From positions 1 through 14,897 of the forward strand of contig CAZBUH010000045.1 of the NCBI GenBank assembly GCA_964495095.1: DNA of 14,897 nt, read 5' to 3'. Shown one piece after another: positions 1-6,107 of the stretch. Origin of the DNA: CAZBUH01 sp964495095. GTDB taxonomy: Bacteria > Bacillota > Clostridia > Oscillospirales > Oscillospiraceae. Numbering within the stretch: position 1 is the first letter of the stretch; every line of letters starts with the position of its first letter. The notes under the pieces were generated by a model. It did not search any database, was not told the DNA's origin, and saw only the letters and a program-made list of their open reading frames with translations. The position numbers and the translations under genes were made by a program.

Positions 1-476
1 GTCGCAATTGGAGTACGAGATGCAGCGCTCCATAAGGAGCCGATACAGCCTGCGCCGATATTCACGCTCACTGCCGGGGTAAAGACCCATGTGGGAAAAA
101 CGTTGCAATCCAGCCCGTATAGGCGGATGGTTCCGGTGGAGGAAAAGCCTGCCGCCCCAGAATTTATTGAGATCATTACTTCTTACATACTCTGCCCTTC
201 ACAGCCGCAGCCAAATCTGCGGCCTGCTTTTATGCTTTGATTACTTCCTGATTTTTCCTTCGCTTTTTCGCTCATACTTCTTGACTTTTTATAGCCGGTC
301 TTTGGAATGTTTGTTTCGAAACTTCATTCTACCAGGAATCTGCAAACCATGTCTCTTTTTATCCATTTTCAATTTGCGCAATTTATTGTACCTTATCTAT
401 CTTGCAGTTCCATGATCGAGCTGCAAAAGCACAAACTTACTATTTCATCTGTTTTCTCGGCATATCAACAAACTAT
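1..476. other. Left-edge stretch without an assignable gene
   Basis: Positions 1-200 are of balanced composition and open in several frames. A plus-strand frame runs from the window edge to a TGA at 238-240, and minus-strand frames are also open towards the edge, including one with an ATG near 175. I cannot tell which, if any, is translated, and none resembles a family I know. From about 232 to 476 the sequence becomes AT-rich, with no ribosome-binding site placed before a convincing start. The short ORFs there have compositions typical of non-coding DNA. A gene fragment running off the left edge is possible. Confidence 0.4.
204..231 (+). terminator. Possible terminator hairpin
   Basis: GCCGCAG (204-210) and CTGCGGC (217-223) form a perfect 7-bp GC stem around a CCAAAT loop. 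CTGCTTTTAT follows on the plus strand, so the U tract is short and interrupted. It would end a plus-strand transcript entering from the left edge, but no gene there could be identified. Confidence 0.45.
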
Positions 477-522
477 AAAAAAGGAAATGGAACTGATTTA
501 TTTCATATCCATTTCCTTTTTT
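477..522 (-). terminator. Terminator of the restriction-modification operon
   Basis: A perfect 15-bp inverted repeat, AAAAAAGGAAATGGA (477-491) and TCCATTTCCTTTTTT (508-522), surrounds a 16-base loop. Read on the minus strand, the stem ends in a run of T, as expected for Rho-independent termination. The stem is A/T-flanked on both sides, so it could also stop plus-strand transcripts. The methyltransferase stop codon (521-523) lies inside the distal arm, which ties the hairpin to that gene. Confidence 0.85.
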
Positions 523-1558
523 ATCTTTCAAGTCTACTTCTCGCAATCTCTGTATATTGATTGCTCAAATCAATTCCAATTCCTCGTCTTCCTAAAATAA
601 CTGCTGCATGAACGGTACTGCCTGTCCCAGAAAATGGATCAAGCACTATACCATCTTCTGGACAAGTTGATAAAATAGGGGTCTTTAATAATTCTTCCGG
701 AAAAACAGCACAATGAGTATCTTTTCTCCAAGTATCTTCTGGAACAATTCTCCATATATCAGATGGTAAAAAACCTTTTTTTCTCATTTTTATAATGAAA
801 AAGCCTTTGTCATTTAATTCCTTTGCTCTACCACTTACCTTTTGACTCTCACTATGATATGTCCTTTGCTCTCCTCGGATTGTCATTCTGAAGTCAACAA
901 CTTCTCCCCTACGCATCTCTTCAAGAGTTTCATTCAATGCATTTAATGCACTTACTTTTTCATTCTCAGATAAAACATCAGATGACTCTATCTGTTTAAA
1001 GTACTTTTTCCCAGAAACTCCAGTAGCAGATATAATTTGTCCATCTTTTTCATAAGCATCTTTTTCTGGAATTATTCTAACTGCTTCTGCATCAAAATAA
1101 TACTTCGGTTTTTTTACAAATTGAAAAACATGTTCATATATATCTCGCATTCTGTCTTTACAACTTTGTGTACCTTTCATTTGGTCCCATATAATATCAC
1201 TTCTTAGAATCCAACCTTCTTTTTGCATCTCTAATGCAACTCTCCAAGGCATTCCCATAAGACATTTATCAACAAACTTATCACCAATATTAAGCCAAAA
1301 AGTCCCTTCATCTTTTAAAACTCGCTTGAGTTCTCTAATCACTTTCATCAAATCTTCCACATATTGCTCAGGCGTTTCTTCCGAACCAATTATATTGCTT
1401 AATTCTCCGTCATAATCTTCATAGATTCTTTGTTGCCAATAAGGTGGTGAGGTGATTATACAATCTATTGATTTATCAGGTATTTGCTTCAGCACTTTTA
1501 AACTGTCTCCCACCTCAAACCAGTACTCTTTATTTTTTTTAATAACATCGCTAATCAC
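521..1558 (-). CDS. Type II DNA methyltransferase, probable N4-cytosine, beta class
   Basis: This enzyme should transfer a methyl group from S-adenosylmethionine to a base in the site cut by the neighbouring endonuclease, protecting host DNA. The catalytic motif IV, TSPPYW, is at residues 36-41. The AdoMet-binding motif I, DPFSGTGST, is near the C-terminus (307-315), with the presumed target-recognition region between them. This order (IV...I) is the beta class, and S/TSPPY is typical of N4-cytosine enzymes, although N6-adenine activity cannot be excluded. At 345 aa it is normal for a solo type II methylase. Translation starts at GTG (1558-1556) and overlaps the last codons of the endonuclease in GTGATTAG, so the two genes are probably translationally coupled. 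The gene is AT-rich compared with lysS and its neighbours, consistent with transfer. The target sequence cannot be read from the protein. Confidence 0.9.
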   Translation of the reverse strand: MISDVIKKNKEYWFEVGDSLKVLKQIPDKSIDCIITSPPYWQQRIYEDYDGELSNIIGSEETPEQYVEDLMKVIRELKRVLKDEGTFWLNIGDKFVDKCLMGMPWRVALEMQKEGWILRSDIIWDQMKGTQSCKDRMRDIYEHVFQFVKKPKYYFDAEAVRIIPEKDAYEKDGQIISATGVSGKKYFKQIESSDVLSENEKVSALNALNETLEEMRRGEVVDFRMTIRGEQRTYHSESQKVSGRAKELNDKGFFIIKMRKKGFLPSDIWRIVPEDTWRKDTHCAVFPEELLKTPILSTCPEDGIVLDPFSGTGSTVHAAVILGRRGIGIDLSNQYTEIARSRLER

Positions 1559-2408
1559 TTAACACGCCATCCTCTTTACCTTTTCTGATTGCATTCTCCA
1601 AAAATTCCATTTCTGTTAAATACTCTTCAGCATTAGCACCTGCTAATATTCTATTTACACCTTCTAAATCTGTACTAACCCATCTGTCATGATACATTTC
1701 AAATCTATTCTCAGCTTCATTCCATCGCAGCGAGTACGTCATGAAGTGAATTACATCATTCATATCTTGCCTAAGATCAGATGTGTCTACGGCACTTTCA
1801 AGATATTGTAACGCAACATCTTGAATAACAAACACTATCTTTCTATTCCACTGTGCAACAACTTGTCCCTTTTTGTAAACTTGTTGCATCATTGTTTTCA
1901 TAAATTCATTTGCCCAATTCAATCCATATGTATAGCTTCCCGCATAATGCCCAAGTTTTAACAAATCTTTTACATAAGGATATGGAGAACCTGTAGTTCC
2001 ATTAGCTTGAAATTCGACACAAAAAAAATCATCAGCAGAAGTTCCAGCTTCATTTGTCTTTATTGCAACATAGTCAACATTACCACTAACCCCCATGTTC
2101 ACCTCTTTAACCCATCTTGTGTTATCCCATGTTGGAAAAAATCTATCATGAATTGATTGATATACAATATCATCCCAAAATCTAAACGGACAGATAATTA
2201 CAGGTTCAAAATGGTCCAAAAAAGAACCCTTATACCCTAATGTACAAATTCCCACCTTAATATGTGGTTCACTCTTTCTCGGTTTAGTGCATTCTCTTTT
2301 CAAATATGGACAACGCTGACAATTTCTATCATTTGTTGCCTCTACTCCTGTATCGTTATATACGTGCCCAAATACTTCTATTGGGAATCTTCCTATTTCG
2401 ACTGACAT
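1551..2408 (-). CDS. NotI-like type II restriction endonuclease
   Basis: Probably cleaves unmethylated copies of the site modified by the adjacent methylase. The N-terminal region resembles the restriction endonuclease NotI as I recall it: an FGH element (residues 13-15), then CPYL with C33, then C40, C55 in GIC and C73 in IICP. In NotI, equivalent cysteines bind a structural metal. The catalytic part shows D112 followed by E132-F-Q134, matching the D...ExQ version of the PD-(D/E)XK nuclease site found in NotI. The protein is 285 aa, shorter than NotI (383 aa), mainly through a shorter C-terminal part. AGGAGG (2418-2423 on the plus strand) precedes the ATG at a suitable distance. The gene sits between the controller and the methylase and overlaps the methylase start by 8 bp. 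Family assignment is from remembered sequence, not a search. Recognition of a GGCC-centred site such as CGGCCG or GCGGCCGC is a hypothesis only. Confidence 0.8.
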   Translation of the reverse strand: MSVEIGRFPIEVFGHVYNDTGVEATNDRNCQRCPYLKRECTKPRKSEPHIKVGICTLGYKGSFLDHFEPVIICPFRFWDDIVYQSIHDRFFPTWDNTRWVKEVNMGVSGNVDYVAIKTNEAGTSADDFFCVEFQANGTTGSPYPYVKDLLKLGHYAGSYTYGLNWANEFMKTMMQQVYKKGQVVAQWNRKIVFVIQDVALQYLESAVDTSDLRQDMNDVIHFMTYSLRWNEAENRFEMYHDRWVSTDLEGVNRILAGANAEEYLTEMEFLENAIRKGKEDGVLSD

Positions 2409-2424
2409 GCCCTTTGTCCTCCTG

Positions 2425-2454
2425 ATTATAACCCGGTTTGTTGCCCATAGTCAA
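2425..2454 (-). promoter_or_regulatory. Promoter-like element between controller and endonuclease genes
   Basis: On the minus strand TTGACT (plus 2449-2454) is followed after 18 bases by TATAAT (plus 2425-2430). The -10 box overlaps the stop codon of the controller gene. The expected start point is near 2418, inside the endonuclease Shine-Dalgarno sequence (2418-2423). A transcript from here would therefore carry a damaged or absent ribosome-binding site for the endonuclease but an intact one for the methylase. The match to consensus is good; activity is inferred. Confidence 0.5.
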
Positions 2455-2659
2455 CATTAAAATCAAATAAATCTTTTAAAGTCACTTCTAATGCATTAGA
2501 TATTTTTTCTAAACTAATTATTGTCGCATTTCTTTTCCCAGACTCAATCCCTGCTAAATAAGTTCTGTCCAAATCCGCCAGAAGAGCTAATTTCTCCTGA
2601 GACAGGCCCTTTTGTTTCCTTAAGTATCGTATTCTGTTTCCAACTTCAACTGTAATCAT
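2426..2659 (-). CDS. Controller (C) protein of the restriction-modification system, XRE-type HTH
   Basis: A small DNA-binding regulator that times expression of the restriction enzyme. Its 77 residues are almost entirely a helix-turn-helix domain of the Cro/C1 type. The segment around residues 18-45 carries GLSQEKLA, DRTYLAGIE and GKRN, the pattern typical of classical C proteins such as C.PvuII and C.BamHI. C proteins bind as dimers to a two-part operator before their own gene, first activating and then repressing it. Such an operator is visible at 2698-2720. The start ATG has GGGAGG 6 bases upstream. The gene is first in the C-R-M operon, 17 bp before the endonuclease. Like them it is AT-rich relative to the chromosomal genes. 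Confidence 0.88.
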   Translation of the reverse strand: MITVEVGNRIRYLRKQKGLSQEKLALLADLDRTYLAGIESGKRNATIISLEKISNALEVTLKDLFDFNVDYGQQTGL

Positions 2660-2677
2660 GATAAACCTCCCATTGCA

Positions 2678-2708
2678 TTTATATTATATTTTGTCGTTTA
2701 TGAGTCAA
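2678..2708 (-). promoter_or_regulatory. Promoter of the C-R-M operon
   Basis: The minus-strand -35 box TTGACT (plus 2703-2708) lies inside the right C-box. A perfect TATAAT (plus 2683-2688) follows after only 14 bases, and an overlapping TATAAA (plus 2678-2683) after 19 bases. Neither spacing is the optimal 17, which suits a promoter that needs the C protein as activator. The TATAAT would give a leader of about 17 bases that keeps the GGGAGG ribosome-binding site (2666-2671). Confidence 0.6.
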
Positions 2709-2720
2709 CTGACTATAAGT
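2698..2720 (-). promoter_or_regulatory. Controller-protein operator (C-box), left and right sites
   Basis: On the minus strand ACTTATAGTC (plus 2711-2720) is followed by the spacer AGTT and then GACTCATAA (plus 2698-2706). The first half fits the known C-protein site (G)ACTTATAGTC well. The second is a weaker version, as expected when the promoter-distal site is occupied first. The two halves also form one larger near-palindrome, TTATGAGTC-AACT-GACTATAA. The second site overlaps the -35 box of the controller promoter, fitting the established activation-then-repression switch. Confidence 0.75.
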
Positions 2721-2730
2721 AACATGTGTA

Positions 2731-2768
2731 AATAAAAAAGCAGAGTAAAGAATACTCTCTACTCTGCT
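2731..2768 (-). terminator. Terminator of the greA-lysS operon
   Basis: AGCAGAGTA (2739-2747) and TACTCTGCT (2760-2768) form a perfect 9-bp stem with a 12-base loop. On the minus strand the stem runs into TTTTTTATT. It lies about 80 bp after the lysS stop and just before the C-box region, so it insulates the restriction-modification operon from lysS read-through. Positions 2769-2850 show nothing else I can name. Confidence 0.85.
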
Positions 2769-2850
2769 CTGAACGTGTTCCCTTAATTATGGCCGCAAAT
2801 CAGTCGCAATTCCCGACCCACATTCTCTCAAATCCTTGTAAATAAATACT

Positions 2851-4347
2851 TTACTTATCAATGGGCTTCATCGTCGGGAAAAGCAACACATCGCGTATTG
2901 AGGCGCTGTCGGTAAGGAGCATCACAAGGCGGTCAACGCCGAATCCAAGACCGCCTGTAGGCGGCATACCGTACTCCAGGGCGTTTACGAAATCGTAGTC
3001 CACCTGCGCCCGGCTGTCCGGCTCCTGGGCCTTCCGCTCGGCCACCTGGCGCTCAAAGCGGCCCTTCTGATCTATAGGGTCGTTCAGCTCCGAGAAAGCG
3101 TTGCCAAACTCTGTGGCGTTTATAAAATACTCAAACCGCTCCGTAAACGCCGGATCGTCCGGCTTGCGCTTCGCCAGCGGGCTTATCTCCACAGGATAGT
3201 CATAAATAAACGTGGGCTGGATAAGGTTTTCCTCCACGAAAGCGTCGAAGAATTCCGCCAAAATGGCTCCCTTGGTGGGCACCTCCGGCAGCTCCACATT
3301 GTGGGCCTTGGCGCAGGCGACGGCGTCCTCATCCGATTTCCAATCGTTAAAGTCCACACCGCTGTACTTCTTCACAGCATCTATCATCGTAAGGCGCTCC
3401 CAGTGGCCCAGATCAATCTCATGCCCCTGATAGGGCACCGCAAGAGACCCGCAGACCTTCTGCGCCAGCTCTTTCATCATGTCCTCCACCAAATCCATCA
3501 TGCCGTGGAAATCGGTGTATGCCTGATAAAGCTCTATAGTAGTGAACTCCGGATTGTGCTTTGTGTCCATACCCTCATTGCGAAATATGCGGCCCACCTC
3601 GTACACACGCTCCATACCGCCGACTATGAGGCGCTTAAGGTACAGCTCAGTCTCGATGCGCAGTACCATGTCCATGTCCAGCGTGTTGTGGTGGGTGTAA
3701 AAGGGCCGCGCCGCGGCGCCTATCTCAAACGGCGTCAGGATAGGCGTATCAACCTCCAGAAAGCCCCGCCCATCCAGGAAGGAGCGCAGCTCACGCATTA
3801 TCTGGCTGCGCTTTACAAACGTGTCCTTAACGTCAGGATTCATGATAAGGTCAACATAGCGCTGGCGATAGCGCGTCTCAAGGTCGGTGAGGCCATGGAA
3901 CTTCTCAGGCAGCGGCCGCAGTGATTTGGCCAGGAGCTTTACGTCCGAGCAGTGGACGCTTATCTCGCCCATCTTCGTCCTGAAAACGTAGCCCTCTACG
4001 CCTACGATATCGCCAATGTCCAGCTTGCGGCAGTCGCTGAAGCACTCCGCCGAAACGTCGCTGGCCCTGATATATATCTGGATTCTGCCCTTGTCGTCCT
4101 GTATATCGGCAAAAATGGCCTTTCCCATGCCGCGCTTTGCCATCATGCGCCCGGCAACGGACACAGTCTGGTTTTCCATGGACTCAAAATTATCCTTTAT
4201 ATCGGCAGAGTAGGCGTCCCGCTGGAATTCAGTTATCCGAAAGGGGTCCTTTCCCTCCTGCTTAAGGGCGCTGAGCTTATCCCGGCGCACCTGAAGTATC
4301 TCGCTCAGACTTTCCTGCTGCTCTGTGTTTATAGTCTCACCAGCCAT
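2851..4347 (-). CDS. lysS: Lysyl-tRNA synthetase, class II
   Basis: Charges tRNA-Lys with lysine using ATP, in the cytoplasm. The 498-residue length is typical of bacterial LysS. An OB-fold anticodon-binding domain occupies about residues 60-145. The class II catalytic core follows: motif 1 near 180-200, motif 2 (FRNEGMD...TTIE) at 255-272 and motif 3 (GLGFGVDRL) at about 466-474. An unusual point is the stretch T205-G210, which reads TPFEIG where many bacterial enzymes have an IPGG-type sequence. A second is RIETELYLKRL near residues 230-240, where RIAPELYLKRL is common. The surrounding core (ARPF, THHN, IVGG) is conserved, so I expect an active enzyme. The gene starts 16 bp after greA, with GGGG as a modest ribosome-binding site, and is probably co-transcribed with it. 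Class II motifs exclude the unrelated class I LysK. Confidence 0.97.
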   Translation of the reverse strand: MAGETINTEQQESLSEILQVRRDKLSALKQEGKDPFRITEFQRDAYSADIKDNFESMENQTVSVAGRMMAKRGMGKAIFADIQDDKGRIQIYIRASDVSAECFSDCRKLDIGDIVGVEGYVFRTKMGEISVHCSDVKLLAKSLRPLPEKFHGLTDLETRYRQRYVDLIMNPDVKDTFVKRSQIMRELRSFLDGRGFLEVDTPILTPFEIGAAARPFYTHHNTLDMDMVLRIETELYLKRLIVGGMERVYEVGRIFRNEGMDTKHNPEFTTIELYQAYTDFHGMMDLVEDMMKELAQKVCGSLAVPYQGHEIDLGHWERLTMIDAVKKYSGVDFNDWKSDEDAVACAKAHNVELPEVPTKGAILAEFFDAFVEENLIQPTFIYDYPVEISPLAKRKPDDPAFTERFEYFINATEFGNAFSELNDPIDQKGRFERQVAERKAQEPDSRAQVDYDFVNALEYGMPPTGGLGFGVDRLVMLLTDSASIRDVLLFPTMKPIDK

Positions 4348-4363
4348 GGGCCATATCCCCTTC

Positions 4364-4843
4364 TTATCTCTTTTCTATGTTCAGTATCTCAAACTGTATG
4401 CTTCCCGCCGGGGCCTCGATAGTGACTATCTCCCCTATTTTGTGGTCAAGAAGCCCCTTGCCGAAGGGGGAGTCGTCGGATATCTTCCCCTCCATGGGGT
4501 TTGCCTCCTGGGAGCCTACGATAGTGTACTCCAGGTCCTCGTCCATTTCAATATCATGCACCTTGACAGTGCTGCCGATGCCGACCCTGTCCGTGCCCAC
4601 AGAGGCTACCACTATTTCCGCGTTCTCAATAAGGTTTTTTACCTCCGCTATGCGGGAATAGAGCTTGCCCTGCTCGGTTTTTGCCTCGTCATATTCGCTG
4701 TTCTCTGACAGGTCTCCAAAGCTTCTCGCTATCTTTAACTGCTCTGCAACCTCGCGCTCCCGGTCGGTCTGAAGATATACAAGCTCTTTTTTAAGCTCCT
4801 CCAGCCGCTCTGCGCTCATCTTATAACGGGTCTCGTTAGCCAT
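4364..4843 (-). CDS. greA: Transcription elongation factor GreA
   Basis: Binds RNA polymerase through the secondary channel and stimulates cleavage of the backtracked transcript, rescuing stalled elongation complexes. At 159 aa it matches the family (about 157-160). The N-terminal antiparallel coiled coil covers roughly residues 1-76. Its tip segment contains DLSENSEYDEAK, which carries the acidic residues needed for cleavage. The C-terminal FKBP-like domain follows, including SPFGKGLLDHKIGE. The start ATG is preceded by AAAGGATT. The gene is first in an operon with lysS and has its own consensus promoter 40-70 bp upstream. This greA-lysS pairing is common in Firmicutes. Confidence 0.97.
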   Translation of the reverse strand: MANETRYKMSAERLEELKKELVYLQTDREREVAEQLKIARSFGDLSENSEYDEAKTEQGKLYSRIAEVKNLIENAEIVVASVGTDRVGIGSTVKVHDIEMDEDLEYTIVGSQEANPMEGKISDDSPFGKGLLDHKIGEIVTIEAPAGSIQFEILNIEKR

Positions 4844-4882
4844 TCAAGTCAATCCTTTCAGATTATTCATACAGTAGACACT

Positions 4883-4911
4883 ATTATATTAATTTTACCC
4901 TGACCTGTCAA
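4883..4911 (-). promoter_or_regulatory. Consensus sigma-A promoter for greA-lysS
   Basis: On the minus strand TTGACA (plus 4906-4911) and TATAAT (plus 4883-4888) are separated by exactly 17 bases, a perfect housekeeping promoter. It begins 4 bp after the stop of the S41 protease gene. I see no terminator between the two, so cell-wall operon transcripts may also read into greA. Confidence 0.9.
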
Positions 4912-4915
4912 GAAA

Positions 4916-6103
4916 TTAATATCCCCGGAGCGCCACCGCCGTTACAGCGGCCTGGAGCTGCTCATCGTCCTCACGGCTGAGCTGGTCATAATACAGCAGG
5001 GCAAAATCCTCCTCGGATATCTCCACCTCAACGTCCGGCGTAAGGCCGCCTGTCTCGGAGAGGTCCACTCTTCCCGGCGTCATGTATTTTCTCGTGGAGA
5101 TGTGCAGCGCGCTGCCGTCGGACAGCAGCCTCGTTATCTGGGAGCGCCCCTTTCCGGTGGTCTGCCAACCCACTACGGTGGCCCAGTCATATTCTCTCAG
5201 CGCCGCCGCGAAAAATTCAGCCGCGCTGTAGGAATTTTCATTTACAAGCACCGCCATGGGCATTTCAACGCAGCTTGGCCCGGAGGTTTCCACCCGCTCC
5301 CCGCCGCTTTTATCCACGGAGATAAATATCTCCCCCTCCGGCAGCAGGTAGTCCAGCATTGCCGTAAGCTCGGAGACAAGCCCTCCGGGGTTGTTTCGCA
5401 CATCAAAAATAAGGGATTCCGCCCCCTGCGCCTGCAAATCCTCCACGGCGGCCATAAAATCGTCGCACACGCCGGCCTCAAAATTCTCTATCGTGATAAG
5501 CCCCACGCTGTTTTCCAAAAGCTCATAGCTCACAGGTGTCTTATAAATTATCTCGCAGTTTAAGGTGACATCCCGCTCTGTTCCCTCAACGGAGCGCACC
5601 CTTATGCCAAAGCTCTCGCCGGTGCGGGCCTTTATAAGCTCCTTTGCCTCGGATATGGTCATGCCCGTAATGTCCGTCCCATCCACGGCTATTATAGTCT
5701 CCCCCGCCTGAAGCCCGGCATTCTCCGCCGGGGTGCCGGCCTGCACCGCCTTTATAAGAAGTCCGCCTGTCTCCGCGCTCTCAACGGTAACGCCTATACC
5801 GGCATATTTATTCTGCTGGGACAGCTTATACTCCTCGTACTCCTCGGCGGTCATATAGTAGGACCATCTGTCGCCTATGGCGGCTACCGCGGCGTCCATT
5901 ACGGCGTCCGACACCTGTTGGCTGTCGTACTCCCCGATATAGATATCGTCAATAATCTGCCGGAGCTCGGCATACAGGTTTACTTCCTTTTTCAGCTCCG
6001 GATCAAGATGGGCGCCCGAAAATGTGCTCACCGCCACGAAAGTAACAGCGGCAGTGAGCATCATTGCTGCGATAAGCGTAAATAAATTAAATCTTCTTTT
6101 CAT
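4916..6103 (-). CDS. S41 family C-terminal processing protease (CtpA/Tsp-like), membrane-anchored
   Basis: A serine protease expected to act outside the membrane on proteins of the cell envelope. Residues 8-28 form an N-terminal signal anchor. A PDZ domain lies at about 98-185 and the S41 catalytic domain at about 195-370. The catalytic Ser-Lys pair is visible: S293 in NSYSAAEF and K318 in GKGRSQ, 25 residues apart as in E. coli Tsp. The conserved Gln 4 residues after the Lys (Q322) is also present. Length (395 aa) is normal. The ATG lies 4 bp after the stop of the M23 gene, so the two are one transcription unit. In other bacteria CtpA/Prc proteases degrade cell-wall endopeptidases, including M23 enzymes. 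The position directly behind two M23 genes suggests, by inference, that these are substrates. Confidence 0.93.
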   Translation of the reverse strand: MKRRFNLFTLIAAMMLTAAVTFVAVSTFSGAHLDPELKKEVNLYAELRQIIDDIYIGEYDSQQVSDAVMDAAVAAIGDRWSYYMTAEEYEEYKLSQQNKYAGIGVTVESAETGGLLIKAVQAGTPAENAGLQAGETIIAVDGTDITGMTISEAKELIKARTGESFGIRVRSVEGTERDVTLNCEIIYKTPVSYELLENSVGLITIENFEAGVCDDFMAAVEDLQAQGAESLIFDVRNNPGGLVSELTAMLDYLLPEGEIFISVDKSGGERVETSGPSCVEMPMAVLVNENSYSAAEFFAAALREYDWATVVGWQTTGKGRSQITRLLSDGSALHISTRKYMTPGRVDLSETGGLTPDVEVEISEEDFALLYYDQLSREDDEQLQAAVTAVALRGY

Positions 6104-6107
6104 AGCG

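Noticed and set aside
89..600. Plus-strand open frames over 89-415 and 307-600
   Set aside because: Composition is dominated by Leu, Phe, Ser and Tyr as in random AT-rich DNA, they lack ribosome-binding sites, and the second overlaps the methylase gene and its terminator.
2440..2460. Second complete C-box near the end of the controller gene
   Set aside because: Only a TTGACTAT half-site is present; the partner half is missing, so I treat it as part of a promoter-like element and not as an operator.
1..2811. GTCGCAATT occurs at 1-9 and at 2803-2811, flanking the restriction-modification block like a target-site duplication
   Set aside because: Nine bases are expected by chance at a noticeable rate in 15 kb, the left copy sits on the window edge so its context is unseen, and no further similarity extends from it.
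2769..2850. Possible T-box or riboswitch near lysS
   Set aside because: The stretch is downstream of lysS, not in its leader, and lysS follows greA by 16 bp, leaving no room for a leader element.
3301..3924. 207-aa plus-strand open frame
   Set aside because: It lies wholly inside lysS on the other strand and has no recognisable domain; lysS is certain here.
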